A DNA stretch of 64,000 nucleotides from Vesta saturnalis (GCA_036346205.1 JARFJB010000396.1:46001-110000), one strand, 5' to 3'. Positions 43,094-54,959 are shown, counted from the first letter of the stretch. Notes: generated by a model from the letters alone, not told the origin. Translations and numbers: made by a program.

Positions 43094-43862
43094 CTATTCA
43101 GTTTTTGGGAACGGTTTTAAGTATAATGCACCACCACCAGATTTGTTTGGTTTTAGATACAGTGCACCACCTTTCTTATTCACGGAGCATATAGCGGTCG
43201 ATTCCATCATGCGATTAAGGCGCGATCTCTCTTCTTGCATTTTTTTAGCATTTTTAGCTTCATTGACTGCACCGCCAGCTAAAGCCCCGATTGCTGATAA
43301 TCCTGCGAATAACGGAATAAGAAATGGTAAAAACCCTTCTTGTTTAGGTAGGGGAATTACTCTACGAACCTTAATGTTTTTCTTTCCTTCTAAACTTTTT
43401 GCCGTTGAAAGCGCTGACTTATTGTGTAAGTGAAATTTCCTTTAGGTTTAATTTTTTTAGCTATTTGTTTCTCGTAAATGCAATAAATTTCCGCCATTGC
43501 ATTTTTTCTTCTTCTTCAGATTAGATCGACGTTTACACCCCATTCCTAATTTTCTTTTGCTTTCATTGGCGTGCTAAAGCTGAGTTCGTTCACCTAATGT
43601 TGCGTCTATGATTTAAAGCGTTCCCAACTTTTTTTGTAAAATTTTATCGCTTTATGTCTACTTCTAAATCTCTGTAATCTCTTAACTGATTGAAGTTTGC
43701 ACTGAGCATCTAATTGATTAATCCGGGGTCACCGGTGCGAGTCGTTTTCTTTGTACCAGGACCGCAATACTGGTAACCAGGTAAATGCAATTCAAAGGAA
43801 GTTTATTGATTAGAGCATTAACTAAACCCCACACCTGCACTCTTTCGCTTCTTAACTAACAT
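43094..43862 (-). pseudogene. Phospholipase A2-like / pX-like Polinton protein
   Basis: Start at the ATG at 43862 (MLVKKRKSAGVG). The amino-terminal domain has FELHLPGYQYCGPGTKK (about 43790-43740), the YxGxG calcium-loop signature of secreted and parvoviral-type phospholipase A2, then LDAQCK. The catalytic His-Asp pair expected right after the C-K is not present (QSVKR instead). Further on: RHKAIKFYKKSWERFKS. After several frameshifts a second part follows: RVIPLPKQEGFLPFLIPLFAGLSAIGALAGGAVNEAKNAKK (about 43370-43245), a hydrophobic glycine/alanine membrane-active stretch like adenoviral pX/pVI, then repeated GGALYLKP (43170-43100). Such a protein would help virions breach membranes; here it is non-functional. 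Stop at 43094. Confidence 0.75.
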
Positions 43863-45590
43863 TGTTTACCTGGATGGATAAAACGGGTATTTATACCTAA
43901 ATTGAGAAAAACAAATCATAGTTATTTCTTTATTCAGTAAATGCTATACATTAAAAGCAGGACGATAATACAATATTTCCATTAAACATACAGTGTTATG
44001 TGAATTAATATTATATTAGCATTTATAACATCAAATGCTTTATAAATGTCATCACCACCACGGAATTCTTTCTCACGAAAACACGGGTTAACAAATGAAC
44101 TTTTCATAAAACACACCAGATTGTAAGATTCAAGAAATTCCAATCTATAGCTTATTATATCCTTTAAATTGAATAGTTCTTCTATACTATTGAATTGAAT
44201 GTAAGAACAGCAGTTGTAGTTTTCTAAACAGTTTTCAAAATTCTGTCATATTTTAATCAATTCCCAATTGTAATAAATACCAAGATTGCTAGATAGAGAT
44301 TCATAATGTTGATCATAGATTATATCTTCTCCTCGTTTACATTTGACCAATCAATTTTATTTTCAATTTCTTGGGATCGGAAAAATTGTAATTCTACATA
44401 TGAATGCCATCTTAGAAACCATTCCTTCATATCCAACACTACATTATTGCTTTGATCACAGTTTACCCCAAACGCACTACTGGTCAAGGTTGAGGTGTGT
44501 ACTGTATCCAATTTCCAATTTTTGCATGATGATATCGTTCGATAGTTTATAATAAATACAATCGATTAAGTATTATTAGCTGCTTTTTATCTTCGTAAAT
44601 TACTCCGTAGTTTAAATAGATAAATCAGCGTTTTCTTAGAAAACCTTCATTTTTTTCATTTTACTTACCCTCACTATTTTGACAGCACCAACAACACAAG
44701 GTAAAATTATTATTCATATTGTTACTGCAATGTGGGTATCCATATATAACGGTGAACTTCTGAGTTTGGATCGTTCCAGAAATGATGTTATTGCTTCCTG
44801 CATTATAACGACTGTACTTGCTTTTTCTAGACTAAACGCTGTTTAAGAAATGATTTTTTAAATCATGGGTGGGGGTGGTACTATTAAAAACAAAATGTTT
44901 GTTTTTTTAAAATACTCATAAACATCCTCGTGTTTAGCTGCGTTTTAAATTCTTCCATTTGATTTCTTCTTTCAAATACCATAAAAACGTTGAGGTATTA
45001 TACATTTAAAATCATCCGTTTCCATCACTATACGTTCACCATACTTGTTTAAATTCCCATTAATCACTTTATTTTTTTTATATCTGAGGTCAATGAACTT
45101 TTAAAGTTTGCAATAGGTGCTTTGGTTTAACCCTGCTAATTCCATGTTTAACAATTACAAGTTGCTAACTGACTGATCTCAACACACCTCGCTGTGTTTA
45201 TATCAAAAAATGTTCCTTGACTTAATTATCACATGTTTAAACTTGTTAAATACCCCCTACTTTTTTTGAAAATTACAGACTCAATTTAGTCAATATAAGC
45301 ACCATTTGACCTTGGTCTACTTTTTAATAGACAACAACACCATTCTCCTGTTTCATATTTAATGCCCGATACCCTACTGGTCAATAATCTTTGACCTTGA
45401 CCACTCTATTTTAGACTTTAAAATTTTAATTGATGACATTTAATTTCTTTTTTAGCTTTTGACCTTAACATAAAATTTCCCAAAACGTTTGACCCGAGTG
45501 ACCTTGTAAATTTATGATGATGACTTTACAATTTCTATTTTAACGAGCTTCAATAATTTAAATTTCCAAAAGTATTTGAAAGATCCAAAA
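43863..45590. other. Right part of element C, one degenerate minus-strand frame
   Basis: A minus-strand reading from about 44280 to 43990 runs for about 95 codons with a single stop (IQFNSIEELFNLKDIISYRL, PCFREKEFRGGDDIYKAFDV); an adjoining frame lies at 44511-44320. I do not recognise it. From 44560 to 45590 no convincing gene is visible; GACCTT words recur (about 45307, 45391, 45467). Confidence 0.4.
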
Positions 45591-45649
45591 GTACATTTCT
45601 CACCACCAGACAGTGACCTTGAACCGGCCCCTAATCACTACTATAATTA

Positions 45650-46340
45650 CATTTTACAATTAGAATATAGTTTTTTTTTGATTTAAGTAATAAAACAGAA
45701 AAGAATTTGCCTCCAAATAAACATTAAATTTACATTTAAAGTTTCAATTATGTGTGTGGTGGTGGTGCGTTGCGGCGTGCGTGCGTGCGTGCGTGCGTAT
45801 TTGTGGCGTGTGTGCGTGTGTGCTTGTGCGTGTGTGCGTGTGGGCGTGTGTGCGTGTGTGTGTTTCTACGTTGTTGTGTTGGTGTGTTGTTTTTGCATGT
45901 TTAGCCAAAATTCCTGGTGATTTATGTTAATACATAAACAAAAAGCAAGCAAGTTCTTGGCATAAGAAACCATGGCATGTCCTCCTCAAAGTATTAGTAA
46001 AGCTAATGAATATCTATTTTTAAAATAAAACCTTAAAAATTTATGCATTCCAATGTTAAAATATATTGCAATGTATTAAATAATTGACATCAAGGTTATC
46101 ACACAAAAGAAAATAGATATTTATCAGCAAAGACATATCCGTATCAAATGAATTTCTTATCAGCGCTATTCAAAATTTATTTAATAATTTATAACCATCG
46201 TTTTTTTTTAATTTAATACTCCATACATTAAACAATTGCAAAATAACATTTTATATCCAGATGTACATTTCTGAGCAACATCCGGCGGTGACGTATATAA
46301 AGTGATCCAACATTTATAGTTGTTTATCAGGTAATTTTTA
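45650..46340. repeat. Element B terminal-repeat-like sequence with (GTGC)n insertion
   Basis: 45645-45745 resembles 33449-33550 (GTAATAAAACAGAAAAGAAT, AAACATTAAATTTACATT), and AGCAACATCCGGCG at 46272 matches 33404, both in the direct orientation. So this looks like the rest of the left terminal repeat displaced by element C. A G/T-rich simple repeat of TGCG/TGTG units occupies 45750-45890. Confidence 0.65.
45750..45890. repeat. (GTGC/GTGT)n simple repeat
   Basis: Runs of GCGTGCGTGCGT and GTGTGCGTGTGTG; same class as the huge field at 57.95-60.79 kb. Confidence 0.95.
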
Positions 46341-46679
46341 ATATTACATTTCAAAATAATATAAACAAATATTTAGGTTTTACATACTTTTATTCCCAAG
46401 TTTTTTACTGTTATCGCTTCATCATTCAACAAATATATATTCAGGTATGTTTAATTCATTTTACTTAAAGTATTAATTAAATAAATGAATTTTAGACTTA
46501 ACTTATAAATAAATAGTACTCACCGTTGTTGTACTCAGCTGCTATACCTATTAATTGCCGTTTCAGCTATTATTTTTGAAATTGAAAATTAAACATCGAT
46601 AAATTATAGGGTTGATTAAATCATAATTACTTTGGTTCGTTCGCTGATATTACAGGTATGTTTACAATTTATACCAGAT

Positions 46680-46702
46680 ATATATATATATATATATATA
46701 TA
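46680..46702. repeat. (TA)n microsatellite
   Basis: Eleven TA units shortly before a 97-codon open frame. Confidence 0.9.
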
Positions 46703-46728
46703 TGATTTATTTTTAAAAATGGCTGTAA

Positions 46729-47022
46729 TTGCAAAAATTAACTTCCATAGAAGTGACTGAGCAATTCTACAAATATCCCAATACTCATGAGAATAAAAGC
46801 AACAAAATCATCAACGTCATCGACGGTAATTTAAAACTTGTCAAGACATGGGTTGGTGACTCATCATTGAGTATTTGGGAAAAAAGACATCTAGCGAGCG
46901 TTGCAGGGAAATTGGAGCGGTACAAAATACTCTCAAAGCAGCTAAGAAAACCGCCTGTAGAAGGGTTCCTCGCAATCAAGGGGCAGTCGAAGGATTTGAC
47001 TACAGCCTTTAAATCAGGGTGA
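46729..47022 (+). CDS. Unrecognised 97-residue frame upstream of the element B polymerase
   Basis: Open frame from a TTG at 46729 (an ATG in another frame lies at 46719). The product includes VTEQFYKYPNTHENKSNKII, LKLVKTWVGDSSLSIWEKRHL and KLERYKILSKQLRKPPVEGF, a charged helical composition that looks like real protein. It ends at GG|GTGAGC, which could be a splice donor. Likely a small Polinton accessory gene or first exon; no family recognised. Confidence 0.35.
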   Translation: MQKLTSIEVTEQFYKYPNTHENKSNKIINVIDGNLKLVKTWVGDSSLSIWEKRHLASVAGKLERYKILSKQLRKPPVEGFLAIKGQSKDLTTAFKSG

Positions 47023-47504
47023 GCCTGGTATTATAATTAATTTAGGGCAAGGACATTAGGGACATTTTACGATAGTTTTAAGTTATTTGCAGTTAGGATT
47101 TGTGAAATTTTAGCATTTATAATCATATTTAAAAGTTAATTTGAATTCTGTGCGGAATTTATAAAACTAGATTTAATTAATGATGATAATGATAATTTAA
47201 TGTATAAAATTTAGTTTGACTAAAAATTTTAATATTTTAAGAGCTAATTTAGAAAATCAAAATTTGAAAAAATGTTTAATAATCACATAAGATTACTTAT
47301 GGGCGTTTTCAATTTGAAGAACAGGATAGTGGTTGGGCTTTATCAAAATTATTTCGTTAACTGTAAACGCTAACAATAACTCTAATAAGGGCATCGTCCT
47401 TTTTCCTTTACCCTAGAAATAAAAATAAAAATGCGTCCGGTAAAAAACAATGATGAAGCCTGTTTCGGAGGGCTTCAGCATCGGCTCTTTCGCTACCTTA
47501 CACA

Positions 47505-50059
47505 GTGATCGTGTATCCCTATCCCTATTATGCCGAAATCCTAAATTTTTTAAGATATACAGTTCCGATGGCATTAAGCCAAATCCATGAATTTTTAAAA
47601 CAAAATCCTAATTTATCCATAAACGTGTATGCCCTTATTAGAAAATACGCAGCTAAATATAACAAGTACCTGTCTATTTTTGGAAACAACAGCATGTTAA
47701 TTTATTAATGATCCAGCAGAATTTGAGATTGAAAGCGAAATAAAAATATTCGAGACTTGGAACAACTAAAGATGATAATGAAGTCGTTAAATTTCATTTC
47801 TGCTGGATCAGGATTAGTGCGTTCACAGTTAACGAAGAAGAATCGCGAGTTAGATTGTAGGTTAATTAATAAATGTAGGATAGAGATGCCAAAGCCAAGT
47901 TCGAATGTGTATTTTAAGAATTATGAGTTCAAGCAGACTGTTATTTATTTTATAATGCGACTTGGAATGCTTAGTGCAGGATTTTAAAGATGACGAAACG
48001 CGGAATGTCGTTAAGTATAAGAAACATAACGTATGCAGCATCGCATATTATCTCCACGGGTTTAACGATTCCTTATCAAAATTTCGGTTGCGGAGGGGTG
48101 ACGAATGTATTAATTGGTTTAGCAACGAGCTGCTAGATATTACGGGTAGTCTGCATCCAACTGCCCATATTTGCGAACATTTCTTTTAAATCATAATATT
48201 AAAGTAAGAGATCATTGTCATTCACCGGTCAATTTAGAGGTAGTGCTCATCAACCATGGAACATCCGGTATGGCCCCGAATAATACCAGTTATTTTCATA
48301 ATTTTCCGGTTATGATTCACATCCTGATAAAGATATTTCCCAAGCCACCCCGGTCACATTTCATTATTACCTAAAACTAAAGAACGCAACATATCATTCA
48401 CAAAGACATTTATGCCATAGTTAAATTTCGATTTGTAGATCATACCGCTTCATGAACGAGTCATAGATAATTATCCTCCTATCTATCATTTAACGATTTC
48501 AAAATTTTACGCAGCACCCTGTCATTTGAATGATGAGCAGCTGAGTTATTAACTAAAATCCGTATGAGTGTGTAGATACGTGGACTAAATTAGATGGAAC
48601 TTGGATAAGGATAAATTTCAGCAAGTTGAGGCAATCACATATCACCGATAATGATTATGCGCATGCTTAGAACGTTTGGCAAAAGTTTCAAATTCAAAAT
48701 TTAGGTCAACATAATGTTTATCTGACATGTGATGGCTTCTACTTCTGGAAAAATTTCAGAAATAAATGCATTATAACGCACGTTAGATCCGGCATTTTTT
48801 ACACAGATGCGGATACATCTGGCAGTGTATGTTAAATTACACTAAAGTTAGACTGGAGCTGCTCACCGATGTTGATATGTTATTGTTCGTGGAAAAGGGT
48901 ATAAGAGGAGGGATATCACAATGATGTACTAAATATAGGGCCCAAAATAAGTACATGGATGAATACAATCCCAGCAAACCATCCTCTTACATTCTTTATG
49001 CAGATATGGACATGATGCATACAAAGGATTAAACCTAGAGGTGGATCTATTATATCCGGACAATTTGCGTGATCGTCATAAATACATTCCATTCTGCGTT
49101 GGACACGATACTCCACCTGGTGGTAAAAACAGGAAACTGCTCGCAACGCTGCATTCTAAGACTAAGTATGTCATTCATTACCGCAATTTGAAGCAATGCC
49201 TTCCGGTTGTTTGAGAAAGTTCATCGCGCGATTAGCTTCAACCAATCATGTTCCAAACCATAAAGACTTGAATACAAGGTTGTGAAGAATCCACTAACCT
49301 TTCGAGAAAAAAAAACTCTTAAATAACGAAAATTTCCGGAAAACCATGGAAAATGTTAGAAATCATACAATTGTCAAACTTGTCATCAGGAGGGTGATAG
49401 GTATGAAGCCAATTATTACGTCCCGGAATTTCCACAAGAGATATTTTAGGAATTGATGACTATCGAGTTATCGAAGGTGGAAATCTACTTAATAAGCCAC
49501 TATATGTAATGGCTATTTTCGTCGTTTCTAAACATTAATATTGATTTCCCTATAATTTTGCAACGTCAGTTTAATGATTGCATGAAATTATTAACATTCT
49601 AATAGCGGTGTACGACATGAAATGCGAATACATACGATCTTATACGCAACAACATTTCGCGTTTCGACATTTCTGATTATCCTGCAAAACCCCTATAACA
49701 TTCCAAAATGCAATAGCTTGATGAAAGATGAAATAGTGGAAGAGTAATTAATGAATGGGTGGCTTTGCATCTAAAATGTAAGCTAAGACTTAAGGATTAT
49801 GAGGTAAGGAAGTTAAAAGATGTTAGGGATTATGTTGTAAAGGATAGGATTAGTTTCAATGATTATTTAAAATGCCTAAGAAGCGGGGATTTTGCAAGCG
49901 TCTCTCAAATCAGTATCATATCGAAAAGCCACCCGTTTATAGTACAGAACAGCGTAAGTCGCTCTTAACAATCGCGATGAAAAGTATTTTCTGCCTAATG
50001 GTATCGATACACTGCATTGGGGACATTGCAATATCACCGCTACTATGGATTTAGGTTAA
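47505..50059 (+). pseudogene. DNA polymerase B of element B, nearly full-length, degenerate
   Basis: Homologous landmarks appear in order despite many frameshifts. ALSQIHEFLKQNPNLSINVYALIRKYAAKYNKY at 47565-47665 starts it. Exonuclease I lies around CDLECLVQDFKDDE (about 47962). CSIAYYLHGFNDSLSKF is near 48030, VRDHCHSP is at 48203, and the exo II-like YFHNFPVMIHILI is near 48290. TKYVIHYRNLKQCL (about 49160) and KTMENVRNHTIVKLV (about 49335) are the palm entry, and VEIYLNKPLYVMAIF (about 49470) matches the corresponding block of 36132-36862. The C-terminus has DYEVRKLKDVRDYVVKDRISFNDYLKCL (49790-49880) and DTLHWGHCNI near 50010, stop at 50059. The DTDS motif C is not readable. Confidence 0.75.
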
Positions 50060-50167
50060 AAGTCAGCTATTGTTATTACATTTTAGATTATTATTTTATT
50101 TATTATAGGTTAAAATATTACAAATTAAGAAAATTATATTATATTATTATTAAATTATTTATCATAT

Positions 50168-50219
<52 letters not shown>

Positions 50220-50753
50220 ATATAACAAATTATTTATTGTATGAAAATATACATGTTATACAAAATCTGTTTATTAATCCACGAATCATAATTTATCCAT
50301 ACCAATCCATCAAAAGTGGTTCCCCTTACGCCTTCACAACGAAATATATCCGGATGAATTGTTTTCCGTATTCTTCAGCTCCAGCTGCAGCTATATTTTA
50401 TTCGATTAAATTCATTATAGTTATATCATGCCAGATGTTATTCATGATAAACCCGATGCGGATATTGTAATAATTTTCAATATAATTTTATATATAATTA
50501 TTTAAATACTTCAATTTACTAATTTAGATATGTAATTACAATTTATTATCGAATAATTATTTATCAATTTATTTTAACTTTCACTATACAACTTATCCAG
50601 CTTCATAAGTTTTTTAAAACATATATAATTGCTCTAAACCTGTTTGCACAATTAATATTAAACATGGAAAGATCAACTTTCCCTGATTGTATCCTTGGTC
50701 AGTAAACTCGTTATATTTAAAATTGGTTTCTACCCATAAAGAATAGATTTTCG

Positions 50754-50795
<42 letters not shown>
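50060..50795. other. No gene seen; two (TA)n tracts
   Basis: Very AT-rich. (TA)n at 50169-50216 and 50757-50791. Frames here are short and low in complexity. Confidence 0.6.
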
Positions 50796-51328
50796 TTGTT
50801 ATTTTCGATGGTAAGTTTGGAAAGACATCCATATGCAGTAAATGCGCTCTTGGTCGTTGAAGACATTCATATTCAATTATCTGGTTTGTCCCGTGAGGAT
50901 TATCATACGCCCACTATAAGTGTTGACGACGGCATAAACATGACTACTAGCAGGGATGTAAAAGTAGCTGTATATACGAGGCCATCCGGATATCAGTTGT
51001 AAACTAAGAAATTGTACCTGATAAATATATCAATTGCTGAAGAAGACGATATCAGTATTAGGCTTCTGATATACTGCATCAAAGCGCTTAAAGGTACTTG
51101 GGGAAGGGCAACCATTCGAGCAAAGCGGGCTCGATATATGACTATTTAAAGCAAATATCTAAAAATTCTAGTAGAACATGTACAATCGCTTATTTAGAAT
51201 CAAATAGTGTTCAATATCGATATTGCTTTGGAGCACAAAGCAGACGTCTTACATTTACCTCCGACTACTCTAGAATGATTATATCGTTGAAACGATATCC
51301 ATGTATCGTAACTTTTAGAACCGTTTAA
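50796..51328 (+). pseudogene. Unrecognised degenerate gene
   Basis: A protein-like frame (SLERHPYAVNALLVVEDIHIQLSGLSREDYHTPTI, SVDDGINMTTSRDVKVAVYTR) ends at 51002. Further plus-strand frames (RLLIYCIKALKGTWGRATIRAKRARYMTI, LEHKADVLHLPPTTLE) continue to about 51330 with stops and a shift. Composition suggests a real ancestral protein, perhaps a capsid-associated or accessory gene of element B, but I cannot place it. Confidence 0.35.
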
Positions 51329-51330
51329 AT

Positions 51331-51809
51331 TTTAAATTTCAATATTTTCCCAAACTTTAAACATTTGCGCTTAATTTTATTACAATTTTACTCTCTAGAT
51401 GATAACTTAGAATAGGTTTTCCCAATAATATCTTGGCGTGGTTCTTCATTTAGGGAACCGTAGGCATGCAGTCGATAGTATTCTTGAAAGGATTTCAGTT
51501 CAATTCTAATGATTAAACTGATTATCTATCGACCCCCTTCTTTATGTAGCCATATGAACGCAAATAAGTGTCAACAATCAAATTCTTTAGTCAAACTACT
51601 AGTAATTGTACAGTAGCACTGCACAGCACCAAACCCTACACCAGCCTTCATTCTAACTAACAGAAATTTGGGTTTACAGCTATAAATAAGCGAGAAAACT
51701 GGTTTATTATTCAAATGTAGCCTTATTGGTTGTCTTTTCATACACCATAAGCTGAGTAATGATGTGCTGCATAACTTTCCATCAATCCTCCAAAACGTAT
51801 GGATTTAGA
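51331..51809. other. No gene seen
   Basis: No convincing frame or repeat. Confidence 0.5.
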
Positions 51810-52590
51810 GGCCTCCTTATTAAAACCTATTTCAAATTTCATGTTTTACCTCCATAACAATTACAGAAACCTAAATCTACTTTTAAAAATAACCACCAGG
51901 TGGAGACGGATCAACCTCTAATCCACTTTTAAAACATACCACTAGGTGGGGTCAGAATCAACCTCTATTAAAATAACATCAGGGTTAATCTTAAAGCTAT
52001 ACAATTAGCTATTATAATCATCATTATTATTATATCGGAAGTTATTTATTTGTGTTTTATTAAACATATGTAAAATATATACAGTTTTCGCCATAAGGTT
52101 CTATACCTAGTTACGAACAATTTAGAGTCAGCTATATTTGTAATTAACTGCGAAAGTATTCATAACGTAGTTATTGATTTGAAATTGGAAGTAGAAGCAT
52201 CTTAAGCCTTTGCCTCCGTGAATTAATTATTTCATTAATAAAATACTGTTTTTACATAATAGTTTTATTGTTTTTTTTATGGGAAAATCTACGTACCGGA
52301 AGCTAGGCGTCTGGAATCAGAAGCAGGCGCCTGGAATAAAGGCGGGTTGTGTCAGGTAGGCGTCTGGAATAGGAAGGTAAGCGTCTGAATCGGAAACTAG
52401 ACGTCTGGAATCTGAATAACGTCTGGAAAATAGTTCCTACCAAACAGGGTTAATGCAAACCCCTTATTAGAACCTATTTCAAATTTCGAGTTTCCCTCTG
52501 CTTAATATACCACTAGATAGCGAATCAAACCCTAATCTGCTTTTAAAATGTACCACTAGGTGGAATCTCTATAAATCTCTATTAAAATAC
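51810..52590. repeat. Dispersed repeat with CCACYAGGTGG cores
   Basis: Units sharing TTAAAACCTATTTCAAATTT, AATCYRCTTTTAAAA and CCACTAGGTGG occur at about 51820-52000 (cores at 51894 and 51942) and again at 52450-52590 (cores at about 52510, degenerate, and 52552). A different minisatellite separates the two blocks. Confidence 0.7.
52292..52435. repeat. Minisatellite with GGCGTCTGGAAT unit
   Basis: Six to seven degenerate units of about 22-25 bp, such as GGAAGCTAGGCGTCTGGAAT, GGAAGGTAAGCGTCTGAAT and GGAAACTAGACGTCTGGAAT. Confidence 0.85.
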
Positions 52591-52599
52591 GGATTTACA

Positions 52600-53500
52600 T
52601 AATATACGTTTATTTTACATATATTTTACAAGTATGGTCTGATAGCTACATCTTTTATAAATTTTGCGGAAAGTTTTAATTAAAATGTAATATTTTACAT
52701 TATAACTTACCTATTAATGCTGAAAGCAATCTAAGATTTTGACAGAAAAATTTGCCTCTAGATAATACTTTCTTCATCCTCAGAACTTCATTATACAGAT
52801 TCGTTTATTTATAAAATCTTCATAAATCGAATAATTACGATAATCATTCATATAATTCAGCTTCTGATTTATCACCTCCACAGCCGAAAAGAATAGGTTG
52901 ATTGCCTGCTCGGATAATAATACTGCATTGTTTCCTTTCTAATTCGCTTTTCTTCTCGGTAATAAACAATTCAATTTTTATACCAAACCTTATAGATAGC
53001 TTTTCGGTTCGTCAGATTTTAGAATTTGACGTATTAGATGCTCAGTTTTAATGTTCGAGATTTCCGCCATTCCTCCATATCAAAGTGCACACAATTGGGT
53101 AAATGTCCAAAATAATTGTACTACAGTTTAAATCATTATTCTTCAATGAACTTCCTACTTCGAGTACGGTAGAATTATCGATAAAAATAATAATAAACGT
53201 TCTACAACAAAGGGTCTATAAATACTAATTACCTTTAGACACCCGCTTCAGGTATCAGTCCATGAAAATCAGGTTTATCATCAATATCCCATATATTTCC
53301 ATATCGGATATCCGTTTGTTCCAACCATATCGTTGATTGATTTCAATTAACTACTTATCCAACTACGTTAACCCTATTTTAGCAAGTTAAATCAAAGTAC
53401 ATTCGTTTATTACCTGTGCTAGCGATAGGAAGTGCATGCGGAAATTATAGTGTAAGTATGTAGACTGTTTTAATAATTTACTCATTATTGTTATTTTTAG
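52600..53500. other. No gene seen
   Basis: AT-rich sequence with no convincing frame; ends with a pyrimidine tract and TTTTTAG immediately before the small ORF at 53501. Confidence 0.5.
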
Positions 53501-53647
53501 ATGGATCGTATAATCTCTGAGTTTAAAGCGATGATTGAAAATATTCGATGTAATAAAAATAATTGCTACATTAAGTCGAAAATTTGCCTTGCATATGGAA
53601 AAGTTACCTCATTTTATCAGGAGGATAGACAATTACCGCTAAAATAA
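53501..53647 (+). CDS. Small ORF (48 residues), unrecognised
   Basis: ATG at 53501 to TAA at 53645-53647. Product MDRIISEFKAMIENIRCNKN..., with two Cys pairs-like positions (C-N-K-N-N-C, then C) and a charged composition. It is preceded by TTGTTATTTTTAG, which looks like a splice acceptor, and followed about 80 bp later by AATAATAAATAAA, a possible polyadenylation signal. May be a terminal exon or chance. Confidence 0.3.
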   Translation: MDRIISEFKAMIENIRCNKNNCYIKSKICLAYGKVTSFYQEDRQLPLK

Positions 53648-54959
53648 GATGTATGAAGCATTGGAATAAATCAAATGTTGATCATATAAATGGACCACCT
53701 CCTCTAAGTTTGATTGTTTTCAATGTAATAATAAATAAATTCGTTTAATAATTTTTTTATACTTTCATATTAACTCTATACGCTGTAGGAATAAACAACT
53801 TACATTCAAATATTCTTTTATTATTATAATATTATATACAATATGTACATTAACATAATTATAAAAACAAGATGATGATGACGATGATTTAGGTAGGTTA
53901 TCCTATAAATATAATTCATTAATTTTGTAATGCAGAATAATAATAACGACTTACCTGTATAATTAATAAGGATAGTTTAGATCATTTTAGCTTTACCAAT
54001 ATCTACCTGCCTCCATAAACCAGCGCAATTTGTTCAATGCCTGCAAGATTATGCACCTTCTCATCCGTTAGCTTTTCGTTGGGAAAATAGTATGTTCTTC
54101 TGTTTCTACCGCTACCTTTCTACCAAATTTAGTGTTTATAATTTTAATATTTTTAGCCGATATTTATAATCAATAATTTCGGAACTTTTAATAGGTTTAA
54201 ATTCACCTTCACCTACTAAGTTTAGGTGTGTAGAAAATCCATATTGAAGAGTGTAATATTAATAACTGAAGTTTATGCCGATTGCAGCTAGTATTTATAT
54301 CGAATTTTATAATATATTGAGAATGCGGTTTGGTTTCATTGTCTATAAGAAAATAGCCACCCGGATGTAGAATATTACTTATTATTTAATTGAAATCATT
54401 ATCTACCTTTAAAATGGCATAGTTTACATATAAATTTTGGATTGCGCTGATAAGAAATTACACTAAAGGATGCGTCTGTGGTATACAGCTGATAAAAATC
54501 TATTTTCTTCTTTTGCGATAACATTATTTTCATACATCGTAATATCTTTTAATATGAATAAATAAATTTTTTACACAGAATACATTTTATTAGCTTTTAA
54601 TAATTTGAGGTTTCTCAAAACAATAATAAAATCTGTATTTTAATAGTAAAATGTACTTTCCATTAGAATAATGAAAATTGTACATAATGGGTAAATTGCT
54701 TTCCTTGTCCTGAATGGGTTGTTCTTTCATCGACCATAGCTGTGGTATTTACAGGATGCTATTAAATAATGAAATTTTATATATTGAAACTTCAATATAA
54801 TTTTTTATATGGTTTATTTAAAATGCAAATAGTTTTAATTGTAAATAACATCAAAGTCTTTCTAATTTAACACTTTATTAGTATTACATATTTATCAACA
54901 TTATCTTCTATTTATTATCAAATGCATTATTTTAAATGTAATTACGTATTTATTCAATT
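53648..54959. other. No gene seen
   Basis: AT-rich interior of element B near its right terminal repeat; short low-complexity frames only. Confidence 0.5.

Larger units (their letters stand above)
34149..45641. mobile_element. Polinton/adintovirus-like element C (nested in element B)
   Basis: Inverted ends: left AGTGATTAGGGGCCGGTTC from 34151, continuing with AAGGTCACT and CTGGTGGTGAGAAATGTA to about 34213; right the complement ending at 45639. The left copy has extra bases after CCGGTTC. TATAATTA occurs directly outside both ends (34141-34148 and 45642-45649). Sequence just right of 45642 resembles the interior of element B's left terminal repeat, consistent with insertion there. The cargo is a convergent layout: polymerase fragment on plus; capsid, protease, ATPase, integrase and accessory genes on minus. 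All long genes carry frameshifts. Confidence 0.7.

Noticed and set aside
43143..43433. Plus-strand 96-codon frame
   Set aside because: Antisense of the pX-like part of the phospholipase A2-like gene, which has clear homology on the minus strand.
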